In this document: piece after piece, positions 18,966 through 24,827 of the stretch | Numbering within the stretch: position 1 is the stretch's first letter | Layout: the number at the start of each line of letters is the position of its first letter | Source: Eubacteriaceae bacterium | GTDB taxonomy: Bacteria; Bacillota; Clostridia; Lachnospirales; Lachnospiraceae | NCBI GenBank assembly: GCA_910574895.1 | Contig: CAJTDQ010000001.1 | Coordinates: 1 to 64,000 of the forward strand | Direction: 5' to 3' | DNA: 64,000 nt | Position numbers and translations under genes: made by a program | The notes under the pieces: generated by a model | Database searches by the model: none | Seen by the model: only the letters and a program-made list of their open reading frames with translations | Told to the model about the DNA's origin: nothing

Positions 18966-19757
18966 ATGAAGAAGAAAATAGCTTTGTTATTATCAGTAAT
19001 GATGGTTGCGTCTTTGTGTTTGGCAGGATGTGGAAGCAAGGATGCAAAAAAAGAGGATAAGAAAGTGTATGCTGTTGAAGCAGGTTCTGCAGGTGAAAAA
19101 GTTGCCAAAGAGAAAAAGTGGAAAACAAATTCCGTAGCAGCACAGGCAGATGCTTTAATGGAAGTAAAATCAGGTACATCAGATGCTGCAATTATTGATT
19201 TATTGATGGCAGGAGCTATGATTGGAGAAGGAACAAGTTATCCTAATCTGAAGTATACAGATAAGCTTACTACAGAAGAGTATGGTGTTGGATGTAGAAA
19301 AGAATCTAATTTGGCAGCATATATTAACAATTTCTTTGCTGATACATATAAGTCAGGTGAAATGAAGAAAATTGCTGAAAAGTATGGTGTGCAGGAAGCT
19401 ATCGTAAAACAGGCAGAAGCAAAAGCTGATGAGATTAAAGATGGCGATGTAAAATATATTCAGGACAAGGGTACATTAATTGTAGGTATTACTGAATTTG
19501 AACCAATGGATTACAAGGATAAAGATGGAAAATGGATTGGTTTTGATGCTGATATGGCATCACTTCTTGCAGAAAAGTTAGGCGTAGAAGTTAAGTTTGT
19601 TGTAATCGACTGGGATACAAAAGCAATGGAACTTGAATCAAAGAATATTGATGTAGTATGGAATGGTATGACTTTAACTGATGAAGTTAAAAATGCTATG
19701 GAATGTACAAATGCATACTGCAATAATGCACAGGTAGTTGTAGTTCCGGCTGAATAA
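18966..19757 (+). CDS. ABC transporter solute-binding lipoprotein, circularly permuted SBP_bac_3 fold
   Basis: 263 residues. A lipoprotein signal peptide ends in L-A-G-C with Cys22. What follows is in the wrong order for a family 3 binding protein. Residues about 33-155 are the normal second lobe plus C-terminal return: V-Y-A-V-E-A-G-S-A-G-E, S-D-A-A-I-I-D, E-Y-G-V-G-C-R-K, and S-G-E-M-K-K-I-A-E-K-Y-G, which usually ends such proteins. Residues about 169-263 are the normal first lobe: G-T-L-I-V-G-I-T-E-F-E-P-M-D-Y, G-F-D-A-D-M-A, N-G-M-T-L-T-D-E. A short charged linker (about 152-168) joins the old ends, and the new ends fall at the first hinge crossover. The usual arginine after T-x-E that grips the ligand carboxylate is Val here, so the ligand may be atypical. 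It is followed by permease and ATPase genes of the polar amino acid (HisM/GlnQ) type. Confidence 0.88.
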   Translation: MKKKIALLLSVMMVASLCLAGCGSKDAKKEDKKVYAVEAGSAGEKVAKEKKWKTNSVAAQADALMEVKSGTSDAAIIDLLMAGAMIGEGTSYPNLKYTDKLTTEEYGVGCRKESNLAAYINNFFADTYKSGEMKKIAEKYGVQEAIVKQAEAKADEIKDGDVKYIQDKGTLIVGITEFEPMDYKDKDGKWIGFDADMASLLAEKLGVEVKFVVIDWDTKAMELESKNIDVVWNGMTLTDEVKNAMECTNAYCNNAQVVVVPAE

Positions 19758-19793
19758 AGTTTAAATTACAAAGATATCAACTATAAATATTAC

Positions 19794-19821
19794 AAGGCAG
19801 AGAGTGAAGGCTCTCTGCCTT
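19794..19821 (+). other. Intercistronic stem-loop after the binding-protein gene
   Basis: A perfect 11-bp stem (AAGGCAGAGAG with CTCTCTGCCTT) and six-base loop lie between the binding protein and permease genes, with no T-tract. Such hairpins commonly protect the binding-protein mRNA and keep its level above that of the membrane components. Confidence 0.7.
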
Positions 19822-19848
19822 ATGTTGCTGATATAAGAGGAGACATTT

Positions 19849-20505
19849 ATGTTTTGGGAAGTTACACAGACATTGTTAGAAGGTTTAGGTACAACATTCG
19901 AAATATTTATTTTAACATTATTGTTCGCATTACCATTAGGACTGATTATTTCATTTGGTTCTATGAGTAAATTTAAACCATTGAAATATTTCGTACAGAT
20001 ATTTGTATGGATTATCAGGGGAACTCCGCTTATGCTCCAATTGATTATCATTTTTTATGGTCCGGGATTATGGCTGGGACATAACATATGGAGTGGAGAT
20101 GACTGGGGAAGAATTATGGCAACAGTTGTGGCGTTCACGATAAACTATGCCTGCTATTTTTCGGTTATATTCAGAGGTGGAATTGAGGGTGTACCTGCAG
20201 GTCAAAGAGAAGCAGGTCAGGTTCTTGGAATGACAAAGACACAGATTTTCTTTAAGATAACATTATTGCAGATGATTAAGAGAATTGTTCCACCAATGTC
20301 AAATGAAATCATTACATTGGTTAAAGATACATCACTGGCAAGAATTATTGCAGCATATGAATTGACCTTTACAGGATTTGCATTTATGAAGTCAGATGGT
20401 ATTACATGGCCGCTATTCTATACCGGAGTTTTTTATTTATTATTTGTAGGTATACTGACACTTTTATTTAATTATGTAGAGAAGAAATTAGATTATTTTA
20501 AATAA
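19849..20505 (+). CDS. Polar amino acid-type ABC transporter permease
   Basis: 218 residues with about five membrane helices. N-terminal L-E-G-L-G-T-T-F-E-I-F and the EAA loop (about 122-150, R-E-A-G-Q-V-L-G-M-T-K-T-Q-I-F-F-K-I) are typical of HisM/ArtM/GlnP permeases. That loop docks onto the ATPase. Only one permease gene is present, so the transporter is probably a permease homodimer. The start follows AAGAGGAGA. Works with the lipoprotein upstream and the ATPase 14 bases downstream. Confidence 0.93.
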   Translation: MFWEVTQTLLEGLGTTFEIFILTLLFALPLGLIISFGSMSKFKPLKYFVQIFVWIIRGTPLMLQLIIIFYGPGLWLGHNIWSGDDWGRIMATVVAFTINYACYFSVIFRGGIEGVPAGQREAGQVLGMTKTQIFFKITLLQMIKRIVPPMSNEIITLVKDTSLARIIAAYELTFTGFAFMKSDGITWPLFYTGVFYLLFVGILTLLFNYVEKKLDYFK

Positions 20506-20519
20506 GGAGGTGCGAGGGA

Positions 20520-21305
20520 ATGGCAATTTTAGAAGTAAAAAATATAGAGAAACATTTTGGAAGCACCAAAGTATTAAATGATATTAGTTTTAATCTGGAA
20601 GAAGGACAGACACTTGCTATTATCGGTTCCTCCGGTTCAGGCAAAACAACATTGTTGCGTTGTCTGAATTTTTTGGAAACACCAAATGGCGGCACAATTA
20701 CAGTAAAAGATGAGACTTTATTTGATGCAGCTTTGCCACGTTCCAAAAAAGATAAAGAATTGAGAAAAAAGAGACTTCATTTTGGAATGGTATTTCAGTC
20801 ATTTAATCTTTTTCCTCAATATACGGCATTGGAAAATGTAATGCTGTCAGAGAAACTGTTGGCACAGGAAAGAGAAGATTACAGGCAGAACAAGAAACAG
20901 ATATTAGCGGATATAGAGGTTCATGGAAAAGAGTTACTCACAAGGATGGGGTTGGCAGACAGAATGGAACATTACCCACATCAGTTATCAGGTGGACAGC
21001 AACAGCGTGTGGCTATTGCAAGAGCACTGGCGCTGCAGCCGGACATTCTATGCTTTGATGAGCCGACATCAGCCTTAGATCCGGAATTAACAGGAGAAGT
21101 TTTAAAAGTAATTAAGAGTCTGGCAGAAGAGAAAACTACAATGATTATTGTTACTCATGAGATGGCATTTGCCAGAGATGTAGCTGATACAGTTATTTTT
21201 ATGGATGAGGGGGTTATTGTAGAGCAGGGAGAGGCTAAACAAGTTATTAACAATCCACAGCAAGAAAGAACAAAGCAGTTTCTGTCCAGATACAGCCAAG
21301 GATAA
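20520..21305 (+). CDS. Polar amino acid-type ABC transporter ATP-binding protein
   Basis: 261 residues after AAGGAGGTG. Walker A is G-S-S-G-S-G-K-T-T, the Q-loop is M-V-F-Q-S-F-N, the signature is L-S-G-G-Q-Q-Q-R, Walker B is I-L-C-F-D-E-P-T-S-A-L-D, and the switch His is in V-T-H-E-M. Closest in style to GlnQ/HisP/ArtP. An insertion of roughly 15 residues between the Q-loop and the signature (Q-E-R-E-D-Y-R-Q-N-K-K-Q) is a modest difference from GlnQ. It powers import through the upstream permease. The operon ends at the terminator at 21360. Confidence 0.94.
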   Translation: MAILEVKNIEKHFGSTKVLNDISFNLEEGQTLAIIGSSGSGKTTLLRCLNFLETPNGGTITVKDETLFDAALPRSKKDKELRKKRLHFGMVFQSFNLFPQYTALENVMLSEKLLAQEREDYRQNKKQILADIEVHGKELLTRMGLADRMEHYPHQLSGGQQQRVAIARALALQPDILCFDEPTSALDPELTGEVLKVIKSLAEEKTTMIIVTHEMAFARDVADTVIFMDEGVIVEQGEAKQVINNPQQERTKQFLSRYSQG

Positions 21306-21359
21306 ATTTGTACATAAGATTAGTCAAAAAAGACCATTTAAATAGAGCATAAATAAAGA

Positions 21360-21401
21360 CAAGAACTATTTAGAAAAAAATCTAAATAGTTCTTGCTTTT
21401 T
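21360..21401 (+). terminator. Terminator after the ABC operon, built from the SdpR operator sequence
   Basis: A 15-bp perfect stem (CAAGAACTATTTAGA at 21360-21374, TCTAAATAGTTCTTG at 21381-21395) with a six-A loop is followed by CTTTTTA. The arms contain TATTTAGA/TCTAAATA, the same half-sites as the palindrome at 21423-21444. Confidence 0.85.
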
Positions 21402-21421
21402 AGAATGTAAAGTGATAATAT
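21393..21421 (+). promoter_or_regulatory. Predicted promoter of the sdpR-sdpI operon
   Basis: TTGCTT (21393-21398) and TAATAT (21416-21421) are 17 bases apart. The -35 box overlaps the tail of the preceding terminator, and the operator palindrome begins two bases after the -10 box. Confidence 0.5.
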
Positions 21422-21422
21422 C

Positions 21423-21444
21423 TATTTAGAAATATTTCTAAATA
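21423..21444. promoter_or_regulatory. Perfect 22-bp palindrome, probable SdpR operator
   Basis: The half-site TATTTAGAAAT is followed directly by its exact complement ATTTCTAAATA. It covers the predicted transcription start, where a bound ArsR-type dimer would block transcription. Autorepression is known for SdpR/ArsR-family genes; its application here is inference. Confidence 0.7.
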
Positions 21445-21465
21445 ATTTGAGAGAAAGGTGATGAA

Positions 21466-21732
21466 ATGGGGTTTGCAGAAACTTTTAAGGCACTATCAGA
21501 TGTGAAACGTCGAGAGATACTTATGTTGTTAAAAGAAAGAAAAATGTCAGCAGGAGAAATAGGCAGTCATTTTGATATGACAGGGGCAACAATTTCATAT
21601 CATTTAAGTCTTTTAAAAAAAGCAGATTTAGTGATTGAGTCCAAACAAAAAAATTTTATTTATTATGAGTTAAATACTTCAGTCGTGGAAGAAGTGATGC
21701 TATGGCTGGCAGATTTGAAAGGAGATAAGTAA
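21466..21732 (+). CDS. sdpR: ArsR/SdpR-family autorepressor
   Basis: 88 residues: a compact winged helix-turn-helix with F-K-A-L-S-D-V-K-R-R-E-I-L (helix 1-2), M-S-A-G-E-I-G-S-H-F and A-T-I-S-Y-H-L-S-L-L-K-K-A-D-L-V (recognition helix). It lacks the metal-binding C-x-C motif of metal-sensing ArsR proteins, as is usual for SdpR. In the known Bacillus system SdpR represses itself and sdpI and is held at the membrane by SdpI when toxin is present. The start is set by GAAAGGTG. One base separates it from sdpI. Confidence 0.88.
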   Translation: MGFAETFKALSDVKRREILMLLKERKMSAGEIGSHFDMTGATISYHLSLLKKADLVIESKQKNFIYYELNTSVVEEVMLWLADLKGDK

Positions 21733-21733
21733 T

Positions 21734-22276
21734 ATGAAAAAATATAGAGGAAGATTATTATTAACGTGTATCATTACTTTACTACCTATGGTTGTTGGTT
21801 TGATTTTGTGGAAACGGCTTCCGGAGACAATGGCAACACATTGGGGAGCAAATAATGAAGCCAACGGCTGGAGCAGCAAAGAATTTGTTGTTTTTGGAAT
21901 GCCGGTGATATTAATGTTACTACATTTGCTGGCTGTAGGAGTTACTATGACAGACCCGAAAAAAAGGAATATAGGTAATAGGATGTTTGGTATATTGTTC
22001 TGGATAGTTCCTGTAGTAAGCTGGTTTGCATTGATGACTATGTATTTGTCGGCTTTGGGCAGCGAAATGAATATAGGACTTGTTGTAAATATACTTGTTG
22101 GAGCAGTGTTTATTATTGTCGGAAATTATTTACCGAAAAATAAGCAGAATTATTCTGTAGGAATTAAGCTTCCGTGGACATTGGATGATGAAGAAAATTG
22201 GAATAAAACAAACAGACTGAGTGGGTACTTATTTATAATTTCTGGGTTTGTGTTTATTGTAAATGTTTTTTCCTAA
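21734..22276 (+). CDS. sdpI: SdpI/DUF1648-family membrane protein, apparently frameshifted at the 3' end
   Basis: 180 residues with an N-terminal DUF1648-type segment (L-P-E-T-M-A-T-H-W-G-A-N-N-E-A-N-G-W) and about five helices. The C-terminal part has the SdpI signature G-I-K-L-P-W-T-L-D-D-E-E-N-W-x-K-T-N-R-L-S-G. SdpI proteins give immunity to the SdpC-type killing factor and signal to SdpR. The frame stops at 22276 just after a six-T run (22266-22271). The next frame continues without a break from there to TAA 22366-22368 and encodes one more hydrophobic helix, I-P-I-I-V-T-A-L-A-V-I-I-P-I-V-Y-S-Y, with a basic tail. One extra T would join them into about 211 residues, the size I expect for the family. 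It could be a mutation, phase variation or a sequence error. Confidence 0.82.
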   Translation: MKKYRGRLLLTCIITLLPMVVGLILWKRLPETMATHWGANNEANGWSSKEFVVFGMPVILMLLHLLAVGVTMTDPKKRNIGNRMFGILFWIVPVVSWFALMTMYLSALGSEMNIGLVVNILVGAVFIIVGNYLPKNKQNYSVGIKLPWTLDDEENWNKTNRLSGYLFIISGFVFIVNVFS

Positions 22277-22420
22277 GTATGATACCGATTATCGTTACTG
22301 CTTTGGCAGTCATCATACCAATAGTTTATTCTTATTGCTTATACAGACAGAAAAAATTAGATAAATAAGAGTATTACAACAAACAGATAATGAAAATATA
22401 TATTTATTAATTGAAATAAA

Positions 22421-22470
22421 AATGCTATACTTGATTATGTTAAATAGTGATTTGAGTATAGCATTTTTTA
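22421..22470 (+). terminator. Hairpin upstream of thyA
   Basis: AATGCTATAC (22421-22430) pairs perfectly with GTATAGCATT (22456-22465), followed by TTTTA, loop 25 bases. It probably ends sdpR-sdpI transcription. It lies only 27 bases before thyA, so attenuation of thyA is also possible. Confidence 0.6.
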
Positions 22471-22491
22471 TAGAAATTTCAGGAGGAATGG

Positions 22492-23337
22492 ATGAGTTAC
22501 GCAGATAAAGTTTTTGTGGATATGTGTAGAGATATCTTAGACAACGGAACTGATACAAAAGGAGAAAAGGTCAGAGCAAAGTGGGATGACGGCTCTTATG
22601 CCTATACCATTAAGAGATTTGGTGTAGTAAACAGATACGATTTAAAGAAAGAATTTCCTGCTATTACATTACGCCAAACGGGAATAAAGAATTGCGTTGA
22701 TGAACTTTTGTGGATATGGCAGAAGAAATCTAATAATGTGAATGAACTGAGAAGTCATATATGGGATGCATGGGCTGATGATGAAGGTTCTATTGGAAAA
22801 GCTTATGGATATCAGATGAGCGTAAAACATCATTATCCGGAAGGCGATATGGATCAGGTGGACAGGGTACTGTATGATTTAAAACATAATCCATATAGCA
22901 GAAGAATTATGACAAATATATATGTACATCAGGATTTATCAGAAATGAATTTATATCCGTGTGCATATAGTATGACCTTTAATGTGACAACGAATCCGGA
23001 GACGGGTAAGTTTGTTTTAAATGGTATTTTAAATCAGCGTTCACAGGATGTATTAACAGCAAATAACTGGAATGTATGTCAGTATGCAGTGCTTGTTCAT
23101 ATGTTTGCACAGGTAAATGATATGGAAGTAGGAGAGTTTGTACATGTGATAGCAGATGCACATATTTATGATAAGCATGTGGAGTTAGTAGAAGAATTGA
23201 TTACCAGAGAGCAGCATCCGGCACCAAAGTTGTGGATAAATCCGGATATTAAAAATTTTTATGACTTTACAGTAGATGATGTGAAACTGATTGATTACGA
23301 ATACGGACCACAAATTAAAATACCGGTGGCTGTATAA
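22492..23337 (+). CDS. thyA: Thymidylate synthase ThyA
   Basis: 281 residues behind AGGAGGAAT. It converts dUMP and methylenetetrahydrofolate to dTMP and dihydrofolate. The catalytic Cys is in L-Y-P-C-A-Y-S-M-T-F. Other conserved parts: E-L-L-W-I-W-Q, the R-R-I-M phosphate site, N-Q-R-S-Q-D, and H-I-Y-D-K-H-V near the C-terminus. It belongs with the Bacillus/phi3T-like form (W-I-W-Q-K-K-S-N-N-V-N-E-L). The usual L-G-x-P-F-N segment is T-A-N-N-W-N. The dihydrofolate it makes is recycled by the product of the next gene. Confidence 0.93.
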   Translation: MSYADKVFVDMCRDILDNGTDTKGEKVRAKWDDGSYAYTIKRFGVVNRYDLKKEFPAITLRQTGIKNCVDELLWIWQKKSNNVNELRSHIWDAWADDEGSIGKAYGYQMSVKHHYPEGDMDQVDRVLYDLKHNPYSRRIMTNIYVHQDLSEMNLYPCAYSMTFNVTTNPETGKFVLNGILNQRSQDVLTANNWNVCQYAVLVHMFAQVNDMEVGEFVHVIADAHIYDKHVELVEELITREQHPAPKLWINPDIKNFYDFTVDDVKLIDYEYGPQIKIPVAV

Positions 23338-23364
23338 GCACAATATAGAAATGAGGTAATAAAA

Positions 23365-23856
23365 ATGAATTTGATTGTTGCAGTTGATAAGAATTGGGCG
23401 ATAGGATATAAGAATGATTTGCTTGTAAGTATTCCCGATGATATGAAATTTTTTAGAGAAAGTACTACCGGTAAGGTATGCATTATGGGAAAAAATACAT
23501 TGGAGAGTTTTCCGGGAGGAAGACCATTAAAGAACCGGGTAAATATTGTAATAGCTTTAGAGAAAGATTATAAAGTAGATGGTGCTACAGTGGTTTATTC
23601 TATTGAGGAAGCACTTGAAGAGGCAAAGAAATACAATTCAGAGGATGTGTTTGTTATTGGTGGTGGAAGCATTTATAAGCAGATGCTACAGTATTGTGAT
23701 ACAGCATATATTACTTATGTAGATCATGAATATGCTGCGGATACTTTTATTCCAAATCTTGATGAAATGCAGGATGAGTGGGAACTGGTTGAAGAAGGTG
23801 AAGAGAATACTTACTTTGATTTAGAGTATTATTTTAGAACATATAAGAGAAAATAA
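23365..23856 (+). CDS. dfrA: Dihydrofolate reductase
   Basis: 163 residues, 27 bases after thyA behind GAGGTAATAA. N-terminal L-I-V-A-V-D-K-N-W-A-I-G-Y, substrate aspartate at I-P-D-D-M-K-F-F, NADPH-binding M-G-K-N-T-L-E-S, and F-V-I-G-G-G-S-I-Y. It reduces dihydrofolate to tetrahydrofolate with NADPH, regenerating the folate oxidised by ThyA. The gene ends at a bidirectional terminator facing the mannoside operon. Confidence 0.95.
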   Translation: MNLIVAVDKNWAIGYKNDLLVSIPDDMKFFRESTTGKVCIMGKNTLESFPGGRPLKNRVNIVIALEKDYKVDGATVVYSIEEALEEAKKYNSEDVFVIGGGSIYKQMLQYCDTAYITYVDHEYAADTFIPNLDEMQDEWELVEEGEENTYFDLEYYFRTYKRK

Positions 23857-23869
23857 TTTGTAGGATGTG

Positions 23870-23907
23870 ATATAAAAGAGAGTTCGCAAGTGAACTCTCT
23901 TTTATAT
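23870..23907. terminator. Bidirectional terminator between dfrA and the ROK gene
   Basis: A 16-bp perfect stem (ATATAAAAGAGAGTTC with GAACTCTCTTTTATAT) around GCAAGT. A-rich and T-rich flanks on the arms allow it to work in both directions for these convergent genes. Confidence 0.85.
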
Positions 23908-23936
23908 ATTTATGATTGCAGTTGTGAGAAAAAAAT

Positions 23937-24827
23937 CTATTTTGACAATGCCAGATATGCTGCACCGATTAGACCTGAATCCTCATTTAAAGTAGATTTT
24001 CGCACTTTTATAAAAGGTTTTACATTGTCATATACTTTGCATTTTACACGAGATTCCACATCTTCTACAAATCCATCAATTTTAAGAGCAACAGAACCAC
24101 CTAAGATAACAATTTCAGGGTCTGCAAAAGCATAAATAAATGCAATGAAATTGGCAAGATAATTTTTTGCATCGTCCATAATCGCTTTTGCTGTTTTATT
24201 ACCTGAAACTGCCAAAGCATTCACTTCACCAGCATGTTTTACATTGAGACCTGCATTCAATGCACGGGTTGTGATAGCAGTTCCACTGCTGATAGCTTCA
24301 ATGCCGCCAGGAATAATAGAACCGTGAGAAGGGCCATCCTGTATCATAATACAATTGGCAACTTCATTGGCATAACCGTGGGAGCCCGGATAAATTTGTT
24401 TGTCAATGACAAAGCCTGCGCCAAGACCGGTAGATACTGTCAGAAACTGAACAAAGCGATAGTCTCTTCCTTCCCCGGTAACTGCTTCAGCAAGAGCGGC
24501 AAGGTTTGCATCATTATCGAGATATACCGGTATATCAGCCATTTTACTGAGTTCTTTTGCTACATACAGATTATGCCATTTCCCGTTTAAGTTTGGCGGA
24601 GTCAGTGTCTGACCATTTATCAGGTCAAGAGGTCCCGGACACGACATGCCTGCACCTGCAATATTATAATCGTAAGTTTTAATAATATCAGTGATTTTTT
24701 CAAGAGTAACTTCAGGATTGGATACATCTGTGGCAAACTGGTGTCTGTCAACTATATTTAATTTTTCATCTACCAGGGCGACACGGGTATTTGTGCCGCC
24801 AATATCAATAGCAATAGCGTATTTCAT
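23937..24827 (-). CDS. ROK-family sugar kinase
   Basis: 296 residues. The phosphate-binding motif D-I-G-G-T-N-T-R is at residues 8-15, the catalytic aspartate is in Y-L-D-N-D-A-N, and S-T-G-L-G-A-G-F-V and I-V-I-L-G-G-S-V follow. The canonical ROK zinc cluster (C-x-C-G-x-x-G-C-x-E) is absent; the equivalent region reads G-P-S-H-G-S-I-I-P-G-G-I-E. The start overlaps the stop of the mannosidase gene (TAATG), showing translational coupling. Probable role: phosphorylation of mannose or a related sugar released by the mannosidase. The substrate is inferred from context. Confidence 0.88.
   Translation of the reverse strand: MKYAIAIDIGGTNTRVALVDEKLNIVDRHQFATDVSNPEVTLEKITDIIKTYDYNIAGAGMSCPGPLDLINGQTLTPPNLNGKWHNLYVAKELSKMADIPVYLDNDANLAALAEAVTGEGRDYRFVQFLTVSTGLGAGFVIDKQIYPGSHGYANEVANCIMIQDGPSHGSIIPGGIEAISSGTAITTRALNAGLNVKHAGEVNALAVSGNKTAKAIMDDAKNYLANFIAFIYAFADPEIVILGGSVALKIDGFVEDVESRVKCKVYDNVKPFIKVRKSTLNEDSGLIGAAYLALSK

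Noticed and set aside
22377-22491. Riboswitch before thyA
   Set aside because: Only one hairpin with a T-tract is present; no conserved aptamer pattern was recognised, and a plain terminator explains it.
24234-24590. Plus-strand frame opposite the ROK kinase
   Set aside because: It is the complement of conserved ROK sequence and has no ribosome site.
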